NCBI RefSeq assembly: GCF_002741015.1
Contig: NZ_CP016616.1
Location: forward strand, 5,110,501-5,174,500
Source: Microvirga ossetica
GTDB taxonomy: Bacteria; Pseudomonadota; Alphaproteobacteria; Rhizobiales; Beijerinckiaceae
Direction: 5' to 3'
DNA length: 64,000 nucleotides
A program made the translations under genes and the position numbers. Shown piece by piece: positions 41,652-50,176 of this stretch. Every line of letters begins with the position of its first letter. Positions within the stretch are counted from its first letter, which is position 1. The notes under the pieces are model-generated. The model worked only from the letters and a program-made list of their open reading frames with translations. It had not been told where the DNA came from and ran no database searches.

Positions 41652-43124
41652 TCACCAGCGGACATAAGTGGTCTGCTTCCGCAGGTAGCCGTCGAAACCG
41701 TACTTGCCGTCCTCGCCGCCGAGGCCCGAATGCTTCCAGCCCGTATGGAAACCCTGGACGAGTTCCCCACAGGGGCGATTGACGTAGAGCTCACCGAATG
41801 AAAGCTCGCGGGAGAGGCGCATGACCCGGCGCAGATCGTTCGTGTAGACATAGGCCGACAGGCCGTAGCTCGTGTCGTTGGCGAAGGTCAGCGCCTGTTC
41901 GAAGCTGTCGACCGTCATCACCGGCGCCACCGGGCCGAAGATTTCCCGCTGCATCACCGGTGTCCGGTTGCTGTGAACCCGAAGCACGGTCGGCTCGAAC
42001 CAGTGACCGCGTGCAAATTCGCCTTCCGTCAGCCGGTGTCCGCCGGCGAGCACCTCGGCGCCTGCCCCTATCGCCTCGTTGACGATCTCCTCGACCTTGT
42101 CGACCTCTGGCCGATTCACCTTCGGTCCCATATCGGGATTCGTCATGGGATCGGCGAGCTTCAGCGCTTTCACACGCGAGACGAACTTGTCGAGAAAGGG
42201 TTCCGCAATGGCCTTGTGCAGATACATGCGCTCGTTGCAGGTACAGATCTGTCCGCAATTCGTGAAGCGCGAGATGATCGCGGCCTCGACGGCCGCATCG
42301 ACATCGGCATCCTCGAGGACGATGAAGGGTGCTTTGCCGCCCAGTTCCAAACGGACGACCTTCAGATCCTGCGCGCCTGCGGCATAGATCTCCCGCCCCG
42401 CGCGCACGCTGCCCGTCATGGTGACGAGATCGCTCAAGGGAGAACGCACGAGGGCATCGCCGACGGTACGCCCGTCGCCGGTCACCACGTTGAGCACACC
42501 TTTCGGCAGCCCGACCTCATGGGCGAGCCGGGCAATCTCGATGGCGGACAGGGGAGTGGATTCATGGCCCTTCACGACGATGGTGTTGCCTGCGACAAGG
42601 GCGGGACCGATCTTGCGGGCCGCCAGGGCCGCCGGGTAGTTCCAAGCCGTCAGGCCGACAACCACGCCGAAGGGCACGCGGCGGATCCAGACATCCTCGT
42701 TCGGATGGTCCGATGGGAGAAGATCGCCCTCGATGCGTCGCGCGTGCTCGGCCGCATAGGTGAGAAACGTCACGACGGCGTCGATCTCGCTCTCAGCTTG
42801 GTTCAGGGGCTTTCCCTGTTCGAGCACCACAATGCGTGCGAGGTGCGCCTTCTCCCGGCGGACGGCCGCGGCAAGATTGAGGATGTAGCCGGACCGCACG
42901 ATGGGTGGCAGAGCGGCCCAGGCAGGCTGGGCAAGCTTGGCGGCCTCCAAGGCAGCCGTCGCATCGTTCACCGAGCCGGCAGGAACGGTTGCGAAAACCG
43001 ACTCGTTCGCCGGATTCTCGACTTCCAGTCGACCAGGCGCCTGACCATCCGTCCAGGCTCCATCGATATACATTTGATAGTGGGTCACATTTTCCACGTG
43101 ACGGGTTCCGGCCGGAGCGGTCAT
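41652..43124 (-). CDS. Aldehyde dehydrogenase, lactaldehyde/glycolaldehyde (AldA)-like
   Basis: A 490-residue NAD(P)-dependent aldehyde dehydrogenase. The catalytic Cys lies in NCGQICTCNERMYLHK (about residue 290), the Glu in LELGGKAPFIV (about 256), and the end QGFHTGWKHSGLGGEDGKYG is strikingly like E. coli AldA from memory. AldA-type enzymes oxidise lactaldehyde from fucose/rhamnose breakdown or glycolaldehyde. I chose ATG 43124 for GGAGG six bases upstream. It is the first gene of the ABC-dehydratase-GMC operon, so an aldehyde product of the imported sugar is expected. Confidence 0.88.
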   Translation of the reverse strand: MTAPAGTRHVENVTHYQMYIDGAWTDGQAPGRLEVENPANESVFATVPAGSVNDATAALEAAKLAQPAWAALPPIVRSGYILNLAAAVRREKAHLARIVVLEQGKPLNQAESEIDAVVTFLTYAAEHARRIEGDLLPSDHPNEDVWIRRVPFGVVVGLTAWNYPAALAARKIGPALVAGNTIVVKGHESTPLSAIEIARLAHEVGLPKGVLNVVTGDGRTVGDALVRSPLSDLVTMTGSVRAGREIYAAGAQDLKVVRLELGGKAPFIVLEDADVDAAVEAAIISRFTNCGQICTCNERMYLHKAIAEPFLDKFVSRVKALKLADPMTNPDMGPKVNRPEVDKVEEIVNEAIGAGAEVLAGGHRLTEGEFARGHWFEPTVLRVHSNRTPVMQREIFGPVAPVMTVDSFEQALTFANDTSYGLSAYVYTNDLRRVMRLSRELSFGELYVNRPCGELVQGFHTGWKHSGLGGEDGKYGFDGYLRKQTTYVRW

Positions 43125-43265
43125 CGTGAGCCTCCGACACAAGACGCCCCTGGAAGGGGAAAGGCGGAGCCCGGCCCTGTCGTGCCTGCTGATGGCGTCA
43201 CTCGTGTTTCCTCCGAGCTTGCTCAAGCTGAGCAACGTCAAACCAAACGTCGATTTTCGATCTAT

Positions 43266-43278
43266 TTGGTAAGACCGA
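43266..43278. promoter_or_regulatory. Putative FCD-regulator operator, copy near the aldehyde dehydrogenase operon
   Basis: GGTAAGACC at 43268-43276, within TTGGTAAGACCGA, matches the GGT-N3-ACC pattern of the second site at 43384. It lies about 145 bp before the aldehyde dehydrogenase start, on the side of the minus-strand operon. Confidence 0.45.
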
Positions 43279-43383
43279 AACTAGGATGACGCAGCGGAAT
43301 GTTGGCTGTCAAGGCGATTGTCTCGCGGAATGGATCTATAATCCTGTCCAACTGACCAAGTTTGACATGTTGAAGGATGGTCT

Positions 43384-43396
43384 TTGGTCGGACCAT
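43384..43396. promoter_or_regulatory. Putative FCD-regulator operator, perfect palindrome before its gene
   Basis: TGGTC-G-GACCA at 43385-43395 is a perfect palindrome of the type bound by FadR/FCD GntR regulators. It lies 76 bp before the regulator at 43472. With the site at 43268 it suggests control of both divergent units by that regulator. Confidence 0.55.
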
Positions 43397-43471
43397 ATGT
43401 TAGCCGGTGCAAAGGGGAGTTGTCTTCATTCGATGGGCCTATCGGCACGGATGATCTAGTGAGGGGCAAGC

Positions 43472-44233
43472 ATGAATCGTGGATTGGGGTTGCTTGGCAA
43501 GGATCAGGTCGGGCGCCGATCGGATGTCGTCACGGCGGAGCTCGTGCGGATGATTCAATCCGGCGATCTTCAGGTGGGCGATCGCCTTCCCGCCGAACGA
43601 GAGCTGATGCACCGATATGGCGTGAGCCGGTCGGCCATCAGAGAAGCCATTGCCTCGCTGGCCAATCGTGGCCTTGTCATGACCCGCCTGGGACACCGTC
43701 CCATTGTGCGCAAGCTCGATTATGAGATCGCAATCGACAAGGTCGGAAAACTTGTCGGGCATCTTGTTGTGGACCGGGATGGAGTCTGGAACCTGTTCGA
43801 CTCCCGCATCTTCCTCGAGGCGGCACTGGCGCGCTGGGCCGCCGGCCATGCACGGCGTGATGACATCGACGAGCTTCGAGCTGCATTGGAAGCCAATCGT
43901 CGGGCCATAGGCAATTCATCCCGGTTCGACGAAACCGATGCTGACTTCCACGCCGTCCTCTACCGGATCCCCGGCAATCCCATTTATCCGGTCGTTCACA
44001 AGGCTTATGTGGAGTGGCTCATCCAGCACTGGCGTTCCATGAAGCGTGGTGCGGATATCGACCAGATGAACTATGCAGGGCACGAAGCGATCTTCGATGC
44101 CATCGCAGCACGTGACCCGGACAGCGCGGAAGAGGCGCTGCGGCGCCACCTCGTCGCGGCGTGGGAGTTTGTGCGGTCGACATTTGCCAATAGGAGTCAG
44201 GTAGCCGGTCAACGACCGACTGCCGACGCTTGA
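43472..44233 (+). CDS. GntR family regulator, FadR/FCD type
   Basis: A 253-residue repressor-type regulator. The winged helix is at about residues 17-80 (GDRLPAERELMHRYGVSRSAIREAIASL), and the FCD ligand domain at about 105-235 has the metal-binding pattern with conserved Asp and His residues (FDETDADFHAVLY, AGHEAIFDAI, LRRHLVAAW). GAGGGG precedes the ATG. It is divergent from the aldehyde dehydrogenase/ABC operon, and two GGTNNGACC sites lie between them. It probably senses a sugar acid of the pathway. Confidence 0.92.
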   Translation: MNRGLGLLGKDQVGRRSDVVTAELVRMIQSGDLQVGDRLPAERELMHRYGVSRSAIREAIASLANRGLVMTRLGHRPIVRKLDYEIAIDKVGKLVGHLVVDRDGVWNLFDSRIFLEAALARWAAGHARRDDIDELRAALEANRRAIGNSSRFDETDADFHAVLYRIPGNPIYPVVHKAYVEWLIQHWRSMKRGADIDQMNYAGHEAIFDAIAARDPDSAEEALRRHLVAAWEFVRSTFANRSQVAGQRPTADA

Positions 44234-44416
44234 TCGTCATAGCTTGGCAATTGGGATTTTCCTGCTTGGATGTAGTGGAGCCTTTGGTCCAGCGAATGTC
44301 TCGCTCGTGCCCAGCGCCGTCGGACACCATGGCTGTATCTTCAGACAGATTCCGAAACCAACAACTCTAACCCGCGTTGACCAACCGTAGCAGTCTATCA
44401 TCGTGAGGATAGGTGT

Positions 44417-45079
44417 ATGCGTCGGTTCCTGCGTGACAACGGACTGTCGATCACGTTGTTCGTCCTGTTCCTGGTCTCTCTTGTCGGCCAGGCCCTTACG
44501 GGCTGGAGAGCTAACGCGGAGGAACTCCGCATGCATGAACTTCCCGCTATTGGCCTTCCGGAGTACCTGACCAGCGGCCACTTCATCTCGGCGGTGTTCG
44601 AGAATTGGGAAAGCGAGTTCCTTCAGATGGCAGCCTACGTGCTGCTGACCATTTTCCTATTCCAGAAAGGTGCGGCCGAGTCCAAGAAGCCCGATGATGA
44701 CAACCCCGAGGACGAGACGCCGGAGAAGCGCCGCAGTGACCCCACTGCGCCCTGGCCGGTCCACCGCGGCGGACTGCTGCTGAAGCTCTATTCGCACTCG
44801 CTGAGCATCGCTCTAGTGGCGCTGTTCGTCCTATCCTTCTGGCTGCATCTGGCAGGCAGTACACAGCGGACGAACGAGGAAGCGCTTCAGCACCATCAGC
44901 AGATAAAGTCCATGGTTGAGATGCTGGCCGAGCCGGAGTTCTGGTACGAGAGCTTCCAGAACTGGCAGAGCGAGTTCCTGTCAATCGGGGTGCTGTTGGT
45001 GCTCGGCATCTACCTGCGTGAGCGCGGATCACCAGAGTCCAAGCCCGTAGCCGCGCCGCACACCGCGACGGGGCACTGA
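44417..45079 (+). CDS. Membrane protein with two duplicated halves (DUF6766-like)
   Basis: A 220-residue protein with four membrane helices in two similar halves: each has a helix, a segment ending SxxFENWESEFLQ or SFQNWQSEFLS, then a second helix (LLTIFLFQKGAAESK and LVLGIYLRERGSPESK). A hydrophilic acidic loop joins the halves. I believe this is the DUF6766 family; the function is unknown. AGGATAGG precedes the ATG. It stands alone between the GntR gene and an alpha/beta hydrolase. Confidence 0.78.
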   Translation: MRRFLRDNGLSITLFVLFLVSLVGQALTGWRANAEELRMHELPAIGLPEYLTSGHFISAVFENWESEFLQMAAYVLLTIFLFQKGAAESKKPDDDNPEDETPEKRRSDPTAPWPVHRGGLLLKLYSHSLSIALVALFVLSFWLHLAGSTQRTNEEALQHHQQIKSMVEMLAEPEFWYESFQNWQSEFLSIGVLLVLGIYLRERGSPESKPVAAPHTATGH

Positions 45080-45211
45080 CGAGCCACGAGGCAAGCGCTG
45101 GCGGGCCAAGTCGCAACCGTCGGATATCACCGGCAAGCTTCTTTGCTGCAGTGCAGCAACCCATCGGGATCCGGGACGTTGTCTGCTCTGGATGTGGATG
45201 GAGAGCGACAC

Positions 45212-46339
45212 ATGAGGAGCTTGGGGACCGGAGTTGACCGAAATGGGTCTCGGCATGGTGGTGCGGCAGGAATTGGTGGCGCCATGTCGGATCAGGGGCT
45301 CATGCGGAAGCGCACTGGAGGCTACCCTGTTCAGGAGCGTCACGAGTTCCGGCAATCTCTTCAGGTCAGCCGCTCGAGGTCGCGCGGGTGGCTTGCTCCT
45401 GTTCTGCTGGGCTCAGCTGCGGCTCTCGGAGGAGCGGTCATTTATAACCGTTGGCAAGCTCGCGATGCCGAGCGCCAATATCCGCCAATCGGCCGCTTTC
45501 TCGATGTCGATGGAGTGCGTCTGCACTACATCGAGCGCGGCCAGGGAGATCCGCTGGTGCTGATCCATGGCAACGGCACCATGATTCAGGACTTTACTGT
45601 CAGCGGCCTCGTCGACCGGCTGGCAGATCGCTATCGGGTGATCGTCATAGACCGCCCCGGCTACGGCTACAGCTCGCGCCCGCGCCAGCTCTGGACGCCC
45701 TATGCCCACGCCCGTCTGTTTCGCGAGGCATTGGCGCAGCTCGGAGTCGAGCAGGCTGTAGTCTACGGGCACTCCTGGGGCACGCTCGTGGCCATGGCCC
45801 TCGCACTGGAGTTTCCCTCGCTGGTGCGTGGTCTCGTTCTGGGTTCGGGCTACTACTATCCCACCCTGCGTGCAGACACGTTCCTGTTTTCGCCACCGGC
45901 GATCCCGGTGATCGGCGATGCCATGCGCTACACAGTCTCTCCGCTCGTTGCACGCGCGATCCTGCCGGGCATGATCAAGCAGATGTTCCAGCCGGCCGCC
46001 GTGCCGGATCGCTTCGACCGCCTGTTCCCGAAGCCGCTGATGCTGCGCCCGGGGCAGCTTCGAGCCGCAGCAGAGGACGCGGCGCTGATGGTTCCGTCAG
46101 CCATGGAATTGAAGCGACACTACCGTAGCATAACGATGCCGGTGACGATCATCACGGGTGCGGACGATCAGATCGCGGATGTAGAGCGCCAATCCTCGCG
46201 GCTGCACCGAGAGCTGCCGCAGAGCGAATTCATCGCTCTTCCCGGTTTGGGTCACATGATTCACCACCTGGCTCCGGAGGCCGTCGTCGAAGCAATTGAT
46301 CGCACTCAGCAACAATCCGACTCCGCGCAGGTCCCATGA
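45212..46339 (+). CDS. Membrane-anchored alpha/beta hydrolase
   Basis: About 375 residues. A basic N-terminus and one helix (APVLLGSAAALGGAVIYN) probably anchor it, followed by an alpha/beta-hydrolase domain. The oxyanion region is LVLIHGNGTMIQDF, the nucleophile elbow VVYGHSWGTLVAM (Ser), the acid likely in ITGADDQIADVE, and the base His in PGLGHMIHH. Substrate is unknown; epoxide-hydrolase- or lipase-like esters are options. I chose ATG 45212, with GGAGAG six bases before it; ATG 45284 is also possible. Confidence 0.82.
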   Translation: MRSLGTGVDRNGSRHGGAAGIGGAMSDQGLMRKRTGGYPVQERHEFRQSLQVSRSRSRGWLAPVLLGSAAALGGAVIYNRWQARDAERQYPPIGRFLDVDGVRLHYIERGQGDPLVLIHGNGTMIQDFTVSGLVDRLADRYRVIVIDRPGYGYSSRPRQLWTPYAHARLFREALAQLGVEQAVVYGHSWGTLVAMALALEFPSLVRGLVLGSGYYYPTLRADTFLFSPPAIPVIGDAMRYTVSPLVARAILPGMIKQMFQPAAVPDRFDRLFPKPLMLRPGQLRAAAEDAALMVPSAMELKRHYRSITMPVTIITGADDQIADVERQSSRLHRELPQSEFIALPGLGHMIHHLAPEAVVEAIDRTQQQSDSAQVP

Positions 46340-46366
46340 TTGAACATCCTGTGCCCTCCGACGATG

Positions 46367-46645
46367 CTACTCGGAGGTGGATGCAGCGTCGCGGAATATC
46401 TCCCTAAGAGCGCCCCTCAGTGTCGGGTGCGCCGGCCGACCCTCGACCGGCGTGAGAAAGTCATTGATCCCGAAGCGCTGCGTTCCATGTGCAGCCCGTC
46501 CATCTTGATCAGGGCTCTCGTCGATCCAGGTATGTTCCACATAAAGGCTCGGCGCCTCGGTCTCGAGAACGAGGTGCCACCAGTCGCCTAGGTTCTCCGC
46601 CGGACGATCCGGCGCAAAGGCCATCTCACGCTTGAAGACAGGCAT
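46367..46645 (-). CDS. Small conserved hypothetical protein
   Basis: A 92-residue soluble protein of unknown function, with LGDWWHLVLETEAPSLYVEHTWID in the middle, a pattern I recall from short uncharacterised alphaproteobacterial proteins. The C-terminal 25 residues are basic and helical. AAGGA precedes the chosen ATG. It has no coupled neighbour on its strand and overlaps no better gene. The 46646-46894 gap that follows is apparently empty. Confidence 0.6.
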   Translation of the reverse strand: MPVFKREMAFAPDRPAENLGDWWHLVLETEAPSLYVEHTWIDESPDQDGRAAHGTQRFGINDFLTPVEGRPAHPTLRGALREIFRDAASTSE

Positions 46646-46894
46646 CTGCTTCCTTGGTGAACGATCCTCACAGCTCCGGACAGGCCGATGATACAACGAC
46701 GTAGAAACGTCTGCGGATCGGTCAAGCGGGGAATTTGTGCCTCTGAGGGCTCGGCCGCGCCGTAAGCTTCCGAGGTCGAAGAGAAGACTTGGCGTGCGGA
46801 CCGTCGGGACCAGTAGCCACCTAGACCCGCACGATGCGCTAGAGCCTCGACCCAGGGCTCGCCGAGAGCACGCCTACAGCCTCTTCCTTCCGGC

Positions 46895-47230
46895 TCAAGC
46901 TTTCAAGTGAACGGTCGCGAGGACGGTGCATTCGGCATCTGGCGGAAAGTCCGCAGCGACGCGCAGCCAATTGCCGAAGTGCTTCACGCGAAGAACGGCA
47001 ATTCCACCCTCGCGCGAAGGCATCGGGATCTCGGTGCCTTCGGCCACCCAGCGCATGCCGTCAGGCGAGATCTCGACCCGCGCCAAGGGTTGTTCGCCCT
47101 TGGGCTCCTTCAATGCTCGCACGAAGATGACGGCCTCGCGGGCCCAACCCGCTTCGAAAGGCTCTGTCGCCGCGCGACCCGACCAGCGCTCGTTGCGGCC
47201 GACCACAAGGGTAATGTTCTCGGGCAGCAT
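46895..47230 (-). CDS. Unknown protein coupled to a catabolic operon
   Basis: A 111-residue, probably all-beta protein that I do not recognise (ITLVVGRNERWSGRAA at the start, LARVEISPDGMRWVAEG in the middle, VLRVKHFGNWLRVAADF near the end). The build suggests an Ig- or discoidin-like sandwich. Its start overlaps the stop of the preceding gene by one base (TGATG). It is the last gene of the enolase-superfamily dehydratase unit. No signal peptide is seen. Confidence 0.68.
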   Translation of the reverse strand: MLPENITLVVGRNERWSGRAATEPFEAGWAREAVIFVRALKEPKGEQPLARVEISPDGMRWVAEGTEIPMPSREGGIAVLRVKHFGNWLRVAADFPPDAECTVLATVHLKA

Positions 47231-48135
47231 CAGAAATCTCCCGAGATGCAGACGGAATCGACATACAGGAAAGCGCGCTTATCCGCATCGGTTTCGGCGA
47301 AAAGGCAGAAGTTCAGCATGCACCAGAGATTTTTCATTGCCGGTATGCGGATCGACTCGAAGCCCGACATGTCGAACGTGCGATCGTTGCAGCGGAAGGA
47401 CAGGGCTTTCATCTCCGCCAGATCGAAATCGAAAGCGAGATAGGTCCAGTTTATCTTGGTCGGGATCTCGTTGTAGCACAGGCGCTGCGCGCCTCCGGGC
47501 AAGTCCTCCCAGTCTTCCTCCGCCAGATGATAGTGGCTGAGGGTCTTGTTGGTGTTGCCGATCGGCTTCAGTTCGGTGGTCCGGCGCTTGAACTGCCACT
47601 TCTGCACATGTTGACCGTCCAGCGCATTGAGGAAGCGCAGATGGGGCATCACGCGCTCGCCGCCATCGTCCTGGTCGCCCGACTGCAGATCGAACAGGAA
47701 GCCGACGGAACGCACGTCGGTTTCGCTGAGCTTGAGTTCCGTCGCCTCCGGCTTGAAGGTGAAATAGACCTCGAACCGGATCCTACCACGCTGGCGGAAG
47801 GTGTGCCGCTTGATGGCGACGTTCTGCGCTCCCTTGCGCGGACGCGTCGCGATTTTGAGGGCGTAGGACGATCCCATGCCGCCATGCGATCCGGAATCCC
47901 AATGCGGCAGCGTCGAGAGCATTGCGCTCGTATGCTGAGCGTAGCCGGGCAGCATCGTATCGAGATCGTTCTCGTAATTGCCGACGAGCTGCGACCAGCC
48001 GCAATAGCCGGTGGAAAAGCAGTCGTGACTGATGATGCGCGGCAGGGGATCGAACCGGCTGAGCTTGGGATCGGCGCGCAGCAGCGCAAGCCGCATGGCC
48101 TCGGTCAGGTCGTTCGTCGGCATAGTCGAAGTCAT
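47230..48135 (-). CDS. Conserved protein of unknown function beside a sugar-acid dehydratase
   Basis: A 301-residue soluble protein without signal peptide. It has many aromatic and Gly residues (HDCFSTGYCGWSQLVGNYE, HWDSGSHGGMGSSYALKI) and a probable large beta-sandwich, as in proteins that bind carbohydrates. I cannot name the family. I chose ATG 48135 because GGAG lies six bases before it; ATG 48147 has a site only one base away. It follows the dehydratase by about 18 bases and overlaps the 111-residue gene, so the three probably act on the same compound. Confidence 0.72.
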   Translation of the reverse strand: MTSTMPTNDLTEAMRLALLRADPKLSRFDPLPRIISHDCFSTGYCGWSQLVGNYENDLDTMLPGYAQHTSAMLSTLPHWDSGSHGGMGSSYALKIATRPRKGAQNVAIKRHTFRQRGRIRFEVYFTFKPEATELKLSETDVRSVGFLFDLQSGDQDDGGERVMPHLRFLNALDGQHVQKWQFKRRTTELKPIGNTNKTLSHYHLAEEDWEDLPGGAQRLCYNEIPTKINWTYLAFDFDLAEMKALSFRCNDRTFDMSGFESIRIPAMKNLWCMLNFCLFAETDADKRAFLYVDSVCISGDF

Positions 48136-48153
48136 TCTCGTCTCCATGCTCCG

Positions 48154-49290
48154 CTATGCGCGAAGCCGCGCGACTGCATCCCAGTCGATCTCGATGCCGA
48201 GCCCGGGGCCGGTCGGGACCGGCAGCATGCCGTTCTTCTGCCGGTCGGCGCCGGGCGCTGCGCCTGTCAGAGCGGTCTTGAACGGGCTGGAATCCGTCTC
48301 GCATTCCATGGCGCGAATGTTCGGCATCGCCGCGGCAAGATGTACGCTCGCCGTTTCGCAGACGATGCCGGACATGCCGATATGGGGCGCATATTGAACA
48401 TCATGCGCGGCAGCGAACTCGGCCATGCGACGCGTCTCGCTGATGCCACCGGAACGGGCAACGTCCGGCTGAAGGTAGGAGAGCGTCTGGTTGGCGACGA
48501 GCCGCATCGCCTGATCAAGCGTATAGTTGCTTTCGCCTGCCGCAAGCGGCGTGGCGCATCGGCGGTGAAGCTCTTCGTAGCCGGCCTCGTCCTCCGGCCT
48601 CAGTGGCTCTTCGAACCAGAAATAGGCGTTGTCGGACAAAGCGCGGCCCACTTCGACTGCCTCTTCCAGCGTATAGGCCCAATTGGCATCGACGCAGAGC
48701 TCGATCTCGTCGCCCGCACGTTTGCGCAGGCGGGCAATGCGCCGGCATGCATCCCTGACCGGGTTCGCGATCTTGATTTTGATCCGCGGGAATCCCTTCT
48801 CCAGGTAGCCGTCGAGCTCACGGTCCATGAACTCGTCGCTGCCCCAGTTCACGGAAGCCGCATAGACAGGCACTTCCGTGCGGCCCATGCCGCCGAGCAG
48901 GCGATGAACCGGCAGGCCGGCCACCTTGCCGAGGATGTCCCAAAGGGCGATGTCCACCCCGGAGATCGCCTCGAACAGCATGCCGCCGGCGCGTCCGGAA
49001 AGAGCACGCCGCATCGTGCGCCAATGGGCTTGGATATCGGTGGGATTGCCGCCGACCAGGCGCGGCTTCAGCGAGGTCTCGATCAGCTCCGCATAGGCCT
49101 TCGGGGAAAAGCGCGCCAGCGCCTCACCGACGCCCGTGATGCCGGCATCGGTTCGTACCTCGACCAGTACGATCGAGACGTCAGTATACGTCCCCCACGA
49201 GGTCACGGTCGGCCGCGGCAGTCTCTGCGTCAGCGGATGGGCGATCACGTCGGTGATGCGGATCTCCGCGCTGTTCGTTCCCGTCGGCAC
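48154..49290 (-). CDS. Enolase-superfamily sugar-acid dehydratase/racemase (MR/MLE type)
   Basis: A 378-residue enzyme. It shows RIKIKIANPV (catalytic Lys pair, about residue 170), metal ligands in ELCVDANWAY (Asp), FWFEEPLRPED (Glu) and LAAGESNYT (Glu), and the catalytic His in YAPHIGMSGIV, as in mandelate-racemase-subgroup dehydratases. The start is a GTG with GGGAGG five bases before it; a nearby ATG is out of frame. It heads a minus-strand unit with two unknown proteins and is divergent from a GntR regulator, SDR and sugar ABC importer, so the substrate is likely a sugar acid imported by that system. Confidence 0.9.
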   Translation of the reverse strand: MPTGTNSAEIRITDVIAHPLTQRLPRPTVTSWGTYTDVSIVLVEVRTDAGITGVGEALARFSPKAYAELIETSLKPRLVGGNPTDIQAHWRTMRRALSGRAGGMLFEAISGVDIALWDILGKVAGLPVHRLLGGMGRTEVPVYAASVNWGSDEFMDRELDGYLEKGFPRIKIKIANPVRDACRRIARLRKRAGDEIELCVDANWAYTLEEAVEVGRALSDNAYFWFEEPLRPEDEAGYEELHRRCATPLAAGESNYTLDQAMRLVANQTLSYLQPDVARSGGISETRRMAEFAAAHDVQYAPHIGMSGIVCETASVHLAAAMPNIRAMECETDSSPFKTALTGAAPGADRQKNGMLPVPTGPGLGIEIDWDAVARLRA

Positions 49291-49341
49291 CCATTCCTCC
49301 CGTCACGCGACGATGAACCTAACGCAGAACGAGACTGCCTG

Positions 49342-49362
49342 GCAACTAAAAAACCTAGTTGC
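49342..49362. promoter_or_regulatory. Putative GntR operator between divergent units
   Basis: GCAACTA (49342-49348) and TAGTTGC (49356-49362) form a perfect 7-bp inverted repeat with a 7-base A-rich centre. It lies 51 bp before the dehydratase GTG and 46 bp before the chosen regulator ATG, an ideal place to control both. Confidence 0.5.
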
Positions 49363-49408
49363 TATGTTGGTCACGGGCATGTTATCGATGAGGAAAATCG
49401 GGATCCCC

Positions 49409-50176
49409 ATGAGCGCAGGATCGGCCAGAAAGCGACTCTTCTCCACCAAGCCGGTTACGCCGGCTCGGCTCGCGGATACCGTGTCAGATGCGATCGCGGC
49501 AGCCTTGTTCGACGGTCGCATCGCGCCCGGGGAGGCGCTGCCGGCCGAAGGCGAGATCGCCCGCGAGTTCGGTGTCTCCAAGCCCATCGCCCGCGAGGCG
49601 CTGCGCCAGCTGACGGCAGCAGGCTTGATCTTCACCCAGCAGGGCAAGGTCGCGCGCGCCAAGGCGATGAACGGCGAGCCGATGGAGCGCATCTACGGCT
49701 ATGCCGCGCGCTCGAGCCTCGAGCGGCTGCGCGAGGCCAACGAGATGCGCCGCGTGATCGAGACGGGGATCGGCCGGTTGGCGGCGGAGCGTCGCGATCC
49801 GGCAGGGCTGGCCGCAATGGAGCGGGCGCTGCATGACATGGCCGGCTCCATAAAAGAGCCGTCGGATTTCACCGAGGCCGATATCCTTTTCCACCTCGGC
49901 ATCGCGCTTGCCACGGGCAACACCATGATCCGTGTTCAGATGGAGGGCATGCGCTCCGTCCAGCGCGAGGTCTCGGAACTCTTCTCGCGCCGCGCCAACC
50001 GCACCGATGCCGACTGGAACGCGACCGTCGAGCGTCATCGCGCCATCTACGAAGCGATTGCAACCGGTGCGCCGGATCTCGCCGAGCAGAAGATCATCGC
50101 TCATTTCGAGGCGGCGGACATCGCGTCGCTCGAAGTCGCCGAGAAGCTTGTCGGGGCAGGGGATACGCAGCGATGA
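49409..50176 (+). CDS. GntR family regulator, FadR/FCD type
   Basis: A 255-residue regulator. The winged helix is near residues 18-80 (GEALPAEGEIAREFGVSKPIAREALRQL), and the FCD domain near 100-240 has DFTEADILFHLGIA and VERHRAIYEAIATG with the usual metal-binding Asp/His positions. The start is uncertain: ATG 49409 lacks a strong ribosome site, and ATG 49388 would add seven residues. Its stop overlaps the SDR start (ATGA). It probably represses the dehydratase and ABC units through the GCAACTA palindrome. Confidence 0.88.
   Translation: MSAGSARKRLFSTKPVTPARLADTVSDAIAAALFDGRIAPGEALPAEGEIAREFGVSKPIAREALRQLTAAGLIFTQQGKVARAKAMNGEPMERIYGYAARSSLERLREANEMRRVIETGIGRLAAERRDPAGLAAMERALHDMAGSIKEPSDFTEADILFHLGIALATGNTMIRVQMEGMRSVQREVSELFSRRANRTDADWNATVERHRAIYEAIATGAPDLAEQKIIAHFEAADIASLEVAEKLVGAGDTQR

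Noticed and set aside
46722..46727. Isolated TCAAGC resembling the 34-bp element
   Set aside because: No TCAA-like half-site 21 bp upstream and no TGTCCC core.
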